Of a stretch of DNA of 64,000 nt, positions 33,108 through 41,621 are shown in pieces (positions within the stretch are counted from its first letter, which is position 1; each line of letters starts with the position of its first letter). The notes beneath the pieces were generated by a model, which saw nothing but the letters and a program-made list of their open reading frames with translations, did no database searches and was not told the origin of the DNA. Source of the stretch: Ruminococcus flavefaciens (GTDB lineage: Bacteria; Bacillota; Clostridia; Oscillospirales; Ruminococcaceae); contig NZ_FPIP01000007.1 of NCBI RefSeq assembly GCF_900119075.1, positions 124,001-188,000 of the forward strand. The letters are read 5' to 3'. Made by a program: the position numbers and the translations under genes.

Positions 33108-35381
33108 CTATCTTTTTGTGTCGATTTCGCGCCTTACGTTCTGTTCAAACAGTTCCTGTATCTTTTCAGGGGGCATGGGCTTGCCATAAAGGTAGCCCTG
33201 TCCGTAGTCACAGCCTGCGGAACGCAGGATACTCTGCTGTCCCTTGTTTTCGATACCCTCTGCGATAGTCTCTATCTTCTTGGATTTTGCGATACGTATT
33301 ACCGCTGCGACTATCTCAAATGAGATATTGTCGTGCTCGATGTCGATTATGAACGAGCGGTCCAGCTTGAGCAGTGTGATCGGCAGTATCTGGAGATATC
33401 TCAGTGAAGAATAGCCTGTTCCGAAGTCGTCCATGGCAAGCTTTACGCCGAGCTCGCGGAGACGGTTCATCTGGTCTATTGCAAAGTCGATATCCTTGAG
33501 CGCAAGGGACTCGGTGAGCTCTACTTCAAGCCACTGAGGCGGCAGAGCCGAGCGTGCGAGGGCTTCGTAGACCTTGTCCTTGAGGTCGGTCTGATAGAAG
33601 TCGGACGACGCGAAGTTTATTGACATAACGATAGGCGGATAGCCCATTTTCTGCCACAGCTTGTTCTGGCGGCAGCCCTCGTTCAGTACGAATTCGCTTA
33701 TCTTTCCGATAAGGTGAGAGCTCTCTGCGATAGGCACGAAAGCGTCGGGAGAGATAACGGTGCCGTCGGGCTTTATCCAGCGGATAAGAGCTTCAACGCC
33801 CATGATCCTGCCTGTATTGAGGTCGATCTTCGGCTGGTAGTAGAGCTGGAGCTCGTTGTTCTCGATAGCAAGAGCAAGAGACTTTTCAAGTTCTGTATCG
33901 CCGATGATAGAGTCGTGCATACTCGGCTCATAGCCGCATATGCTGCTCTGCGTGCCGTCATTGGATTTGAGGGCGAATTCAGCGTGCTCCATGACTTCGA
34001 GGAAAGACCTGCCGTCCTCGGGCATTTTGGAGAAGCCTGCCGAGCAGGTAAGGCTTATTGACGCAAGCTCGTCGACTGCAAGCTTTGCAAACTCGTCCTG
34101 TATGGACTTAACGGTCCTTGTAGGCATTTCGTCGTCGCCGTAGTCTCTCAGCAGCAGGGCGAAATTATCGCCGCTTATTCTGGCTGCAAGACCGCCTGGG
34201 GTGACGAACTTATAAAGTATATGAGCAAAGTTTTTCAGGATATAGTTTCCGTTTGAATAGCCGCAGGTATCGTTTATGATGTGGAAGCGGTCTATATCCA
34301 GAACGATTATCCAGAATGAATAGTCCAGCACCTTGCAGGAATCGTATATCTCCTGTCCTGTAACCACAAGCTTGTTGCGGTTGGCAATTTCGGTGACCTC
34401 GTCGATGTACGCGAGGCGCTCGATGAGGATATCCTTTTCGTGCTCCTCGGTAACGTCGATAACAGCTCCGCCGAAGAGGGGAAGACTGTTTCCTGTGCTG
34501 GTTATGGACTTGAAGCGGTGTGAGAACCAGCGGTAGTTGCCGTCGGCGCTTCTCAGTCTTATCTCGATGTTCTTGATGTCAGAGGCGTCGCGGCTGCGGA
34601 CTGCTCCGTCAAACTGTATCCTGTCGTTGGGGTGTATAAGAGCGCGGTATTCGTTGATATTGACCGTACCGCTCTTCAAGCCCAGCATATTGACCATTTC
34701 GGGCGAGACTCTGAACACCTTCTTATCGGTGCTCATTACAAGTCCTATTTCTGCAAGCTCCATAGCCGAATGGAAGAAATCGTTGGCGTTTGCAAGATTC
34801 ACACGCATTTTCTTCAGCTCGGTGAGATTGAAGCCTGTGCTGAGGTATACTGAGCGTTTTTTGTACTTCTTGACCTGTGAGGTGCTCCATGCGATAGATA
34901 CGAATGCGCCGCTGGGATTGCGGAATGTGGACTCATAGGAGTTGCTGCCCACTATCTTGCTGAGAGCTGTGGGATCGGGAGTATTTATGCCGAATGCGGT
35001 CCATACGCCCTCCTTTTTGTCTGAGTAATCCGCGGTTATGCCCAGCAGGTCGCGGAGCTTTTTGTTGATATAGACATATTCAAAGTCGTCTGACCAGATT
35101 ATCATTTCGGTATTGAGGTTTTCGGTTATCTTGATTATGTCCTTTTCGTCCACAGAGGTCTTTTTATTCTTATATATCCAGCCCGATATCGCAAGTATCA
35201 GAGTTGCGCATACCATTGTACAAACGTAAATGATAAGCGCCATTCTGGCGTTTTCGGGAACATTTATGCAGTAGCCTATTACGACAGCGCTTGCAGCAAC
35301 GATGATAAGGGCGGCTGCAAGGGGATTGAAGCTTCTTGTGCGGGAATTGCTTCTTGGTTTCTGCTGTGCTTTATTATTCAT
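33108..35381 (-). CDS. Membrane PAS-PAS-GGDEF-EAL signalling protein
   Basis: About 757 residues. I use the ATG preceded by GGGAGG; the longer frame has no ribosome site and crosses the promoter region. Two membrane segments (about 20-40 and 46-68) anchor it. Two PAS domains follow (about 85-180 and 195-310; the second has the YRWFSHRF PAS_3 pattern). The GGDEF domain (about 325-480) keeps IDRFHIINDTCGYSNGNYIL, but the active loop reads SGDNF, so cyclase activity is doubtful. The EAL domain (about 500-745) keeps GVEALIRW, NFASSDF, ELTESLA, MDDFGTGYSSLRYL, LKLDRSFI and TIAEGIE, indicating a probable c-di-GMP phosphodiesterase. It is divergent from the OmpR regulator and directly upstream of pfkA. 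Confidence 0.9.
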   Translation of the reverse strand: MNNKAQQKPRSNSRTRSFNPLAAALIIVAASAVVIGYCINVPENARMALIIYVCTMVCATLILAISGWIYKNKKTSVDEKDIIKITENLNTEMIIWSDDFEYVYINKKLRDLLGITADYSDKKEGVWTAFGINTPDPTALSKIVGSNSYESTFRNPSGAFVSIAWSTSQVKKYKKRSVYLSTGFNLTELKKMRVNLANANDFFHSAMELAEIGLVMSTDKKVFRVSPEMVNMLGLKSGTVNINEYRALIHPNDRIQFDGAVRSRDASDIKNIEIRLRSADGNYRWFSHRFKSITSTGNSLPLFGGAVIDVTEEHEKDILIERLAYIDEVTEIANRNKLVVTGQEIYDSCKVLDYSFWIIVLDIDRFHIINDTCGYSNGNYILKNFAHILYKFVTPGGLAARISGDNFALLLRDYGDDEMPTRTVKSIQDEFAKLAVDELASISLTCSAGFSKMPEDGRSFLEVMEHAEFALKSNDGTQSSICGYEPSMHDSIIGDTELEKSLALAIENNELQLYYQPKIDLNTGRIMGVEALIRWIKPDGTVISPDAFVPIAESSHLIGKISEFVLNEGCRQNKLWQKMGYPPIVMSINFASSDFYQTDLKDKVYEALARSALPPQWLEVELTESLALKDIDFAIDQMNRLRELGVKLAMDDFGTGYSSLRYLQILPITLLKLDRSFIIDIEHDNISFEIVAAVIRIAKSKKIETIAEGIENKGQQSILRSAGCDYGQGYLYGKPMPPEKIQELFEQNVRREIDTKR

Positions 35382-35624
35382 AGGCGCCGCCTCCCTTCGT
35401 TTACACTTACCCAAGTACATTATAGCAAAAATTACTGAAAATGTCAATTGTAAATTTACAGGCTCTAACAAATTTGATAAAATTGACGGAAAAACACATA
35501 AAAATATCACTTTGTATACACTTTTATCAGATATAATGTTATAATATAAACGTAGGACAGCGAAAAGCTGTTCGTTGTATGTTTTGGACAGAATTGTTAA
35601 ATTCAAATACACGGAGGGAAAAAT

Positions 35625-36302
35625 ATGGCACACATTTTAGTTGTTGACGACGAAATAAACATAAGAAAGGTCGTGCGCGAGTATGCCGAATTCGAGGGAT
35701 ATGAGGTAACAGAAGCCGAAAACGGCATGGAGGCTGTGAATCTCTGCCACGATAATGACTATGACCTTATCATAATGGACGTTATGATGCCAAGACTTGA
35801 CGGCTATTCCGCCTGCAAGGAGATACATAAGACAAAGAATATCCCCGTTATCATGCTTTCTGCAAGAGGCGAGGAGTACGACAAGCTCTTCGGCTTTGAG
35901 ATAGGCGTTGACGATTATGTTGTAAAGCCTTTCTCTCCAAAGGAGCTTATGGCGCGTGTAAAGGTGGTTCTCAAGAGGAATACCCACAAGGAGGAAGAAG
36001 CTGTTCCCGATAAATACGAATTCGAGGGACTTGAAGTGGATATCGCAGGACGCGAGGTCTATGTAAACGGTCAGAAGGCTTCCATGACTCCCAAGGAGTA
36101 CGATCTGTTATTCTACCTTGTAAAGAACAAGAATATCGCTCTTTCAAGGGACAGGCTCCTTGAAGAGGTATGGGGCTATGACTTCTTCGGCGATGACAGA
36201 ACTGTTGATACCCATATAAAAATGCTCCGAAACAGTCTCGGAGAGTACCGTAAATACATCGTTACACTGAGAGGAATGGGATATAAGTTTGAAGCCGATT
36301 AA
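35625..36302 (+). CDS. OmpR-family response regulator
   Basis: 225 residues. The receiver domain (1-120) has D8 and D9, phosphorylation site D52 (IIMDVMMPRLDG) and K101 (VVKPFSP). The C-terminal winged helix (about 130-225) has SMTPKEYDLLFYLVKNKNIALSRDRLLEEVWGYDF and DRTVDTHIKMLRNSL, typical of OmpR/PhoB DNA binding. GGAGGG precedes the ATG. The stop lies inside the first codons of the histidine kinase gene, so the pair is translationally coupled. It faces a divergently transcribed EAL gene; AT-rich DNA with two TATAAT hexamers (35532 and 35540) lies between. Its target genes are unknown. Confidence 0.94.
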   Translation: MAHILVVDDEINIRKVVREYAEFEGYEVTEAENGMEAVNLCHDNDYDLIIMDVMMPRLDGYSACKEIHKTKNIPVIMLSARGEEYDKLFGFEIGVDDYVVKPFSPKELMARVKVVLKRNTHKEEEAVPDKYEFEGLEVDIAGREVYVNGQKASMTPKEYDLLFYLVKNKNIALSRDRLLEEVWGYDFFGDDRTVDTHIKMLRNSLGEYRKYIVTLRGMGYKFEAD

Positions 36303-37782
36303 GCAGTTCAGGCGCGTAGGCAGCAGGATACCGCTCCGCTTTACCATTTGGCTGTATTTCGTGCTGTTTACCGTTGCGGTATTTGCGCTTATCTGGGTAT
36401 TTCAGATATTCTTCTTCGAGAAATTCTACGAAAAGATGAGGATACAGTCGACGGCTGCAAGCATGGACTCCATAGCCGAGATCTATAACAGCGCAGACAG
36501 GCAGAAAAACTATGAGACTGTTTTGGAGATACTGTCAGATGATGAAGAAAAGGAAAAGCTCTATGCTGCCGTTAAGGATACGGGAGACGCTGAGGACCTC
36601 TGCGTTGAGGTACTGGACAAATACGGCCGTGAGATGATGAAAAAGCACGTCATGGGCGAATGTATCATACACGACAGGGGCATAAACAGCGGCGTACTGT
36701 TAAACAGTATTGATGATTCGGAAAATGGCGTCATCATAAAGAAGGTCAAGCACCCCCGAAACGGCAGCTATATGCTGGTATACGGCTGTGCTCTCGGTGA
36801 TCCTAAAGCTCCCGACGGTTATCTGCTGTTAAATGCGGCTCTCGTACCTGTGGGAGCTACAGTAAAGATAATCAAAAGCCAGCTCATGACCATTACTATT
36901 ATATTGATAGTACTGGCATTTATCATATCGCTGTACCTGTCAAAGAGGATATCTGCTCCTATAGACAGGATAACAAAGTCTGCGGAGATACTGGCTAAGG
37001 GCGATTTCAATACGAAATTCGACGGAAGGGGCTATCTCGAAGCAAAAAAGCTGGCTGATACCCTTACCTATGCGGAAAAGGAGCTCTCAAAGGTGGATAC
37101 CATGCAGAGAGACCTTATCGCCAATGTTTCCCATGACCTGAGGACTCCGCTGACAATGCTGAAAGCCTATGCGGAGATGATACGCGACCTTTCTGGAGAT
37201 AATCCCGTCAAGCGCAACGAGCACCTTGAGATTATCATCAGCGAGACCGACCGTCTGGCGCTTCTTGTAAACGATATGCTTGACCTGTCAAAGCTGGAGA
37301 GCGGCAAGCAGAAGCTGAATCCCACGGAATTCGGCATAAGTGCAAAGCTCGGCGAGATAATGGACAGATTCAGGGGACTTTCAGAGAAAAACGGCTATCA
37401 TATACATTTTACGCCCGACGAGGAGCGCATGGTGTACTGTGATGTGGTCAAGATAGAGCAGGTAATTTACAACTTGATAAACAATGCAATAAACTACACA
37501 GGCGAGGACAAGCAGGTGTTTGTCCGCCAGATAAATACCGAGGACGGCGTTCTTGTTGAGGTAGAGGATACGGGCGACGGTATCGAGGAGGACAAGATAA
37601 AGCTCATCTTCGATAAGTATTACCGCTCGGAGAACCATAAACGAGAGGTAGTGGGCACAGGTCTGGGACTTTCTATCGTCAAGGCTGTGCTGAAAATGCA
37701 CAATTACGATTACGGTGTGCGCAGTACTCTCGGTAAGGGCTCTACATTCTGGTTCAAAATAAGCAATTTGGAGAAAAAATGA
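36289..37782 (+). CDS. HAMP-domain sensor histidine kinase
   Basis: 497 residues from a TTG that overlaps the regulator gene; no better start is nearby. Membrane segment 1 is about 17-42, followed by an extracytoplasmic sensor region to about 195. Segment 2 is about 197-222. A HAMP domain starts KRISAPIDRITKSAEILAKGDF. HisKA has H282 in NVSHDLRTPLTMLKAY. HATPase boxes are NLINNAINYT (N), VEDTGDGIEEDKIKLIFDKYYR (G1/F) and GTGLGLSIVK (G2). All residues for autophosphorylation are present. It pairs with the upstream OmpR regulator. The signal is unknown. The next gene, a HAD hydrolase, overlaps by 4 bases. Confidence 0.92.
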   Translation: MKPIKQFRRVGSRIPLRFTIWLYFVLFTVAVFALIWVFQIFFFEKFYEKMRIQSTAASMDSIAEIYNSADRQKNYETVLEILSDDEEKEKLYAAVKDTGDAEDLCVEVLDKYGREMMKKHVMGECIIHDRGINSGVLLNSIDDSENGVIIKKVKHPRNGSYMLVYGCALGDPKAPDGYLLLNAALVPVGATVKIIKSQLMTITIILIVLAFIISLYLSKRISAPIDRITKSAEILAKGDFNTKFDGRGYLEAKKLADTLTYAEKELSKVDTMQRDLIANVSHDLRTPLTMLKAYAEMIRDLSGDNPVKRNEHLEIIISETDRLALLVNDMLDLSKLESGKQKLNPTEFGISAKLGEIMDRFRGLSEKNGYHIHFTPDEERMVYCDVVKIEQVIYNLINNAINYTGEDKQVFVRQINTEDGVLVEVEDTGDGIEEDKIKLIFDKYYRSENHKREVVGTGLGLSIVKAVLKMHNYDYGVRSTLGKGSTFWFKISNLEKK

Positions 37783-38435
37783 TAAAAGCAGTATTCACAG
37801 ATTTTTACGGCACTCTTGCCCATGAGGACGGCGATGTCGTGGCTCGGGTAGGACAGAAGATATTCAGCACGGGAAATGCGGAAAATATTTCGCAGATATC
37901 AGACTACTGGTGGGAGGTGTTCCAGCGGCTGTATACAAGCTCATACGGCGGGAGTTTCCGCACTCAGCGCGAGCTTGAGCATGAGTCTCTGGCAGAGACT
38001 ATCAGGCATTTCGGTTCGGCGGCTGACGCAGATGAGCTCAGTGAGCTGATGTTCGCACAGTGGCAGAAACCGCCTGCTTTTGCGGATACGCTCCCTTTTT
38101 TCGAGAACTGTCCGCTGCCAGTATATATAGTATCCAATATCGACAGGCGCGATTTAGAGGCAGCCGTTGAGTATCTCGCCCTGCAGCCTGAAGATATGTT
38201 TACAAGCGAGGATGCACGTTCCTATAAGCCGCGAAAGGAGCTGTTCGAGTATGCCCTTGAAAAGACGGGGCTTTCGGCTGACGAGGTGATCCATGTGGGC
38301 GATTCGCTCAGCAGCGACGTTGGAGGAGCAGGCTCTGCCGGCATAAGGGCTGTGTGGCTTGACCGCGGCGGCAGGGGAGCTCCCGAGGGAGTTGACTCCA
38401 TAAAGGAACTGACGGAACTGTTTGCGTTCCTTTGA
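37779..38435 (+). CDS. HAD-superfamily hydrolase (HAD-IA type)
   Basis: 218 residues. The nucleophile motif is VFTDFYGTLAHED (D8 and a Tyr where a second Asp normally acts as acid/base, FTDFYGT rather than DxDGT), followed by a helical cap. Motif II is YIVSNID, and motifs III/IV are YKPRKELFEYALE and VIHVGDSLSSDVGGAGSAGI. The replacement of the second Asp is a small oddity that could alter phosphatase activity. It overlaps the kinase stop by 4 bases and so is part of the two-component operon, but its substrate is unknown. Confidence 0.87.
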   Translation: MIKAVFTDFYGTLAHEDGDVVARVGQKIFSTGNAENISQISDYWWEVFQRLYTSSYGGSFRTQRELEHESLAETIRHFGSAADADELSELMFAQWQKPPAFADTLPFFENCPLPVYIVSNIDRRDLEAAVEYLALQPEDMFTSEDARSYKPRKELFEYALEKTGLSADEVIHVGDSLSSDVGGAGSAGIRAVWLDRGGRGAPEGVDSIKELTELFAFL

Positions 38436-38642
38436 ACTTGTAAAGAGTTACATTCAAGCAGAAAATGTAATAACTGGGACTAATTCGGTTACAATTCTGT
38501 ACGGCTGGTATAAATTAGGTGGACACAGAAAATTTGTATTGTGCATAATTGATAGTATCAAGAGAGATATGTCGAGAAGTTTCTACTGCACTTGTTGGGC
38601 AATTTCACAAAAAATACATAATAATATGCTATAATATAATTG

Positions 38643-38772
38643 CTGAGGGAGAAGATCCCGAAGCTGATTTTCATGGTAGTTTAATGTTTACCCCAACATT
38701 AAATTATTAAATCCCCAATAATCCCTATATCATGGCAGATGAGCTTCCTTAATAAGGAGGCTCATTTGTTTT
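38643..38772 (+). ncRNA. Candidate small regulatory RNA with CCCC loops
   Basis: No coding frame. After a TATAAT-containing AT-rich stretch (38630-38640) come: GGGA/TCCC (38647-38659); a 9-bp perfect stem TTTAATGTT/AACATTAAA with loop TACCCC (38680-38703); a 6-bp stem ATTATT/AATAAT with loop AAATCCCC (38703-38722); and a strong terminator hairpin ATGAGCTTCCTT/AAGGAGGCTCAT followed by TTTGTTTTG. Unpaired C runs in loops are the hallmark of Gram-positive sRNAs that pair with Shine-Dalgarno sequences. The -35 box is unclear. Upstream, 38436-38630 shows nothing I can name. Confidence 0.55.
38739..38772 (+). terminator. Terminator of the candidate sRNA
   Basis: A 12-bp stem with one wobble, an AAT loop and a T-rich tail. 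It precedes the metK promoter and belongs to no protein gene, the nearest upstream stop being 300 bases away. Confidence 0.8.
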
Positions 38773-38827
38773 GTATGTGAAAAAACTGCATTCATGCAAT
38801 TTTTTGTTGCACTGGGGAAATACCCTA

Positions 38828-38856
38828 TTGACAAATTTCCGACAATAGTGTATAAT
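38828..38856 (+). promoter_or_regulatory. Consensus promoter of metK
   Basis: TTGACA, 17 bases and TATAAT, a perfect match; transcription would start near 38863, just at the riboswitch P1 stem. Confidence 0.9.
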
Positions 38857-38866
38857 ACATTGGAAA

Positions 38867-39014
38867 CCTTATCAAGAGCGGCGGAGGTACAGGACCTGTG
38901 AAGCCGCAGCAACCCGAACATAATGAGTCGAAGGTGCTAATTCCTGCGGTTTTATCCGAAAGATGAGGACATTGGGTAACTGTGGCTTCTCTTCGGAACG
39001 AGAAGTCATTTTTA
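38867..39014 (+). promoter_or_regulatory. SAM-I (S-box) riboswitch with terminator
   Basis: P1 is CCTTATC paired with GATGAGG. Between them are the S-box hallmarks: AAGAGCGGCGGAGG, the GAAGCCGCAGCAACC segment, AAGGTGCTAATTCC and the terminal GAAAGATGAGG. Downstream, GGCTTCTC pairs with GAGAAGTC and is followed by ATTTTTAT, forming the expression platform. When S-adenosylmethionine is bound the terminator forms and metK is turned off. Identification rests on these conserved blocks; the position just after a perfect promoter and before the SAM synthetase gene supports it. Confidence 0.95.
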
Positions 39015-39034
39015 TATTTCAGGAGGTTTTTTTA

Positions 39035-40219
39035 ATGAGTAAATGCTTTTTCACATCTGAATCGGTAACTGAAGGACATCCCGATAAGATCTGCGATCAG
39101 ATCTCGGACGCTGTTCTCGACGCTATCCTCGAGCAGGACAAGCTGGGACGAGTTGCCTGCGAGACCTGCGTAACTACAGGTATGGTACTCTGTATGGGCG
39201 AGATCACAACATCAGCTGATATAGACATTCCTAAGATAGCTCGTCAGGTCATCATCGACATCGGCTACGACAGAGCTAAGTACGGCTTCGACGGTCACAC
39301 CTGCTCTGTCCTCACATCTATCGACGAGCAGTCTCCCGATATCGCTATGGGCGTTAACGAGGCTTTCGAGTACAGAGAGGAAAACGACAAGTCCGACGGA
39401 CTTTCAAACGGCGCAGGCGATCAGGGTATCATGTTCGGCTTTGCCTGCAATGAGACTCCCGAGCTTATGCCTCTTCCTATCTCACTTGCTCACAAGCTTG
39501 CTCTTAAGCTTACAGAGGTACGCAAGGACGGCACACTCCGTTATCTCCGTCCCGACGGCAAGTCACAGGTTACTGTTGAGTACGACAACGGCAAGCCCGT
39601 AAGAGTTGACGCAGTTGTTGTTTCTTCTCAGCATTCTGCCGACGTTTCACTCAAGCAGCTCCGCAAGGACATCGAGGAGTATGTTATCAAGGCAGTTATC
39701 CCTGCTGACCTTATGGACAAGAACACAAAGATATTCATCAATCCTACAGGACGTTTCGTAGTAGGCGGTCCTCAGGGCGACAGCGGTCTTACAGGACGTA
39801 AGATAATCGTTGATACATACGGCGGATATTCACGTCACGGCGGCGGAGCTTTCAGCGGTAAGGATCCGACAAAGGTTGACAGAAGCGCTGCTTATGCTTC
39901 ACGTTATATCGCTAAGAACATCGTTGCAGCAGGTCTTGCTGACAAGTGCGAGGTTCAGCTCTCATACGCTATCGGCGTTGCTAAGCCTATCTCTATCCTT
40001 GTTGATACATTCGGCACAGGCAAGGTAGACGAGGAGAAGCTCTCAGAGGCTGTTTCAAAGGTATTCGACCTTCGTCCTACAGCTATCATCGAAATGCTAG
40101 ACCTCAGAAAGCCCCAGTACAGACAGCTTGCTGCTTACGGTCATATGGGACGTGAGGAGCTCGGCGTTGCATGGGAAAAGACAGACAGAGTTGACGCTCT
40201 CAAGGCTGCTCTCAAGTAA
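39035..40219 (+). CDS. metK: S-adenosylmethionine synthetase
   Basis: 394 residues. It makes SAM from methionine and ATP as a cytoplasmic tetramer. Visible motifs are [24 protein letters not shown], the ATP motif [21 protein letters not shown], the substrate loop [12 protein letters not shown], the P-loop-like [21 protein letters not shown] and the [21 protein letters not shown] stretch. Start: ATG with AGGAGG 7 bases upstream; an in-frame ATG further upstream lies inside the riboswitch and is excluded. It is controlled by the preceding SAM-I riboswitch and closed by a terminator. Confidence 0.98.
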   Translation: MSKCFFTSESVTEGHPDKICDQISDAVLDAILEQDKLGRVACETCVTTGMVLCMGEITTSADIDIPKIARQVIIDIGYDRAKYGFDGHTCSVLTSIDEQSPDIAMGVNEAFEYREENDKSDGLSNGAGDQGIMFGFACNETPELMPLPISLAHKLALKLTEVRKDGTLRYLRPDGKSQVTVEYDNGKPVRVDAVVVSSQHSADVSLKQLRKDIEEYVIKAVIPADLMDKNTKIFINPTGRFVVGGPQGDSGLTGRKIIVDTYGGYSRHGGGAFSGKDPTKVDRSAAYASRYIAKNIVAAGLADKCEVQLSYAIGVAKPISILVDTFGTGKVDEEKLSEAVSKVFDLRPTAIIEMLDLRKPQYRQLAAYGHMGREELGVAWEKTDRVDALKAALK

Positions 40220-40234
40220 TTGCATATAAATATT

Positions 40235-40264
40235 GCCCGAAGTCGGTTGGCTTCGGGCTTTTTT
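40235..40264 (+). terminator. Terminator after metK
   Basis: GCCCGAAG pairs with CTTCGGGC around an 8-base loop, followed by six T residues, 15 bases after the stop. Confidence 0.9.
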
Positions 40265-40317
40265 GTATCTATGACCTGCGGAAATATGAATGGGTTTCAA
40301 AGGAATTACTTTGACTT

Positions 40318-40378
40318 AACGGGCTGTCGAGGACGCCAGCCCCTACATCGGGACGCCGAGGGCGGCGTCCCCTACAAT
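40318..40378. repeat. Dispersed GC-rich repeat after metK
   Basis: Two short arms, GGGCTGTCGAGGACGCCAGCCC and GGGACGCCGAGGGCGGCGTCCC, each self-complementary and each followed by CTACA. The unit matches in inverse orientation the TGTAGGGGACGGCG units before glnA and near 23190. Confidence 0.65.
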
Positions 40379-40418
40379 TAGAGTTCATGATAGAATGAAC
40401 GGGGAATTCGGCTTTTCG

Positions 40419-40475
40419 TTGACATTTCTGCGGCTTTGTGATATAATTCCCGTATATCGGGAGAATGTACTCCCG
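40419..40475 (+). promoter_or_regulatory. Consensus promoter and early hairpin of the VOC gene
   Basis: TTGACA, 17 bases and TATAAT (40442-40447). Transcription should start near 40454, and a perfect CGGGAG/CTCCCG hairpin with a 6-base loop (40458-40475) sits right at the 5' end of the message, 25 bases before the start codon. Such 5' hairpins can stabilise mRNA. Confidence 0.75.
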
Positions 40476-40499
40476 AAAAATAAAATATCGGAGGTTCTT

Positions 40500-40901
40500 A
40501 TGAGATTAGACGGTTTTGGACTATTTGTTGAGGACATGGGCAAAATGATAAGATTTTACAGAGATGTTCTTGGTTTTGAAATAAAAGAGGACGAAAACAC
40601 CTCAAATGTTTATCTGCTCAAGGACGGTACGCTGTTCCTGCTTTATGGGCGTAAGGACTTCGAGAAGATGACCAATCGAAAATACGAATACCTCAAGGGC
40701 GTCAACGGACACTTTGAGCTTGCCCTCTATGTGGATACCTATGAGGAGGTTGACAAGGAGTACGAAAGAGTCATCGGAATGGGGGCGGAGCCCATATTAG
40801 AGCCCACTACCGAGCCATGGGGACAGCGAACCTGCTATATCGCCGATCCCGAGGGAAACCTTATTGAAATTGGCTCGTTCAACAGACCGTTTCAGCACTG
40901 A
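40500..40901 (+). CDS. VOC-family protein (glyoxalase-like)
   Basis: 133 residues. The start is the ATG with CGGAGG upstream. Two beta-alpha-beta-beta-beta modules are seen: RLDGFGLFVEDMGKMIRFYRDVLGFEI and HFELALYVDTYEEVDKEYERVIGMGAEPI, ending in CYIADPEGNLIEIGSF, the common VOC C-terminus. H72-region and the terminal E are possible metal ligands. The gene is monocistronic under a perfect promoter. Members act in methylglyoxal detoxification, antibiotic binding or ring cleavage; the role here is not determinable. Confidence 0.87.
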   Translation: MRLDGFGLFVEDMGKMIRFYRDVLGFEIKEDENTSNVYLLKDGTLFLLYGRKDFEKMTNRKYEYLKGVNGHFELALYVDTYEEVDKEYERVIGMGAEPILEPTTEPWGQRTCYIADPEGNLIEIGSFNRPFQH

Positions 40902-40911
40902 TAGCTAAGGG

Positions 40912-41619
40912 CTACTTATAGCCCTTTACGCCGTTCGGCTTCATTTCGGGAAGAAGTCCGCTTGAACGTATGGAAAAGCCGCCCTCAGCGCCGATTATTA
41001 TATGGTCTGCAAGAACTGCTCCCAGTGTGGAGAGGGCTTTCAGAGCATTGCGTGTGAACATCATATCGCTGTCCGAGGGCTTGGCTTCGCCGTGTGGGTG
41101 ATTGTGGGCTATGAAGAATATGTCGCAGTCGCTTTTTATGGCAAATTCCGCGATATCCCGATATGAGGACGATACACGGGAGGCTGTGCCGAATGCAAGG
41201 ACTTTAGTGACACATATGCGGAAACGGCTGCTCACTGCCGTCATTATGAGCTTTTCGCCTACAGCTCCGATAAAATGGCTTGCAAAATAATCGATTGCCG
41301 CCTTGGAGCTGTTGAGAGTTTTTATTGCGAAGCGCTCGGAGTACAGTGAACAGCTGATACATGGGATAAGCCGCAGAAGAACGGCGGTCTGTTCATTGAC
41401 GCGGTTATCCTTCATAAGAAGCGTGGTGTCTGCGTCGGCAAGTGCGTTCACGCTGCCGTATTCGCCGAGAAGCTCCGCGGCAAGCACAGCAGGCTCGTCT
41501 GCCTGTGCATAAGTGAGTAGAAGCTCCAGTCTTTCGTGTTCTGTTAGCCCGTCAAAGCCATTGTTATGATATTTTTCGAGAAGCTGCTCCCTGCGCAGCT
41601 TTTTATTTTTATCAGCCAT
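40912..41619 (-). CDS. RadC-family JAB/MPN-domain protein (intact JAMM motif)
   Basis: About 235 residues. The ATG lies 2 bases after the stop of the upstream paralog and no ribosome site is visible, so translation is probably coupled. The N-terminal UPF0758 helical part (LLEKYHNNGFDGLTEHERLELLLTYA) is followed by the RadC/JAB domain with F-x-x-HNHPHGEAKPSDSD, the H-x-H...S...D metal-binding JAMM motif. RadC proteins are often near mobile DNA and were once linked to repair; their real activity is unknown. It forms a two-gene unit with a degenerate paralog, downstream of an Xre regulator. Confidence 0.88.
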   Translation of the reverse strand: MADKNKKLRREQLLEKYHNNGFDGLTEHERLELLLTYAQADEPAVLAAELLGEYGSVNALADADTTLLMKDNRVNEQTAVLLRLIPCISCSLYSERFAIKTLNSSKAAIDYFASHFIGAVGEKLIMTAVSSRFRICVTKVLAFGTASRVSSSYRDIAEFAIKSDCDIFFIAHNHPHGEAKPSDSDMMFTRNALKALSTLGAVLADHIIIGAEGGFSIRSSGLLPEMKPNGVKGYK

Positions 41620-41621
41620 AG

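Noticed and set aside
33108-35633. Longer start for the PAS-GGDEF-EAL gene
   Set aside because: The 84 extra residues have no ribosome site and overlap the divergent regulator's promoter and start.
38963-39034. N-terminal extension of metK
   Set aside because: The extra codons lie within the SAM riboswitch and its terminator; the ATG with AGGAGG gives the family start.
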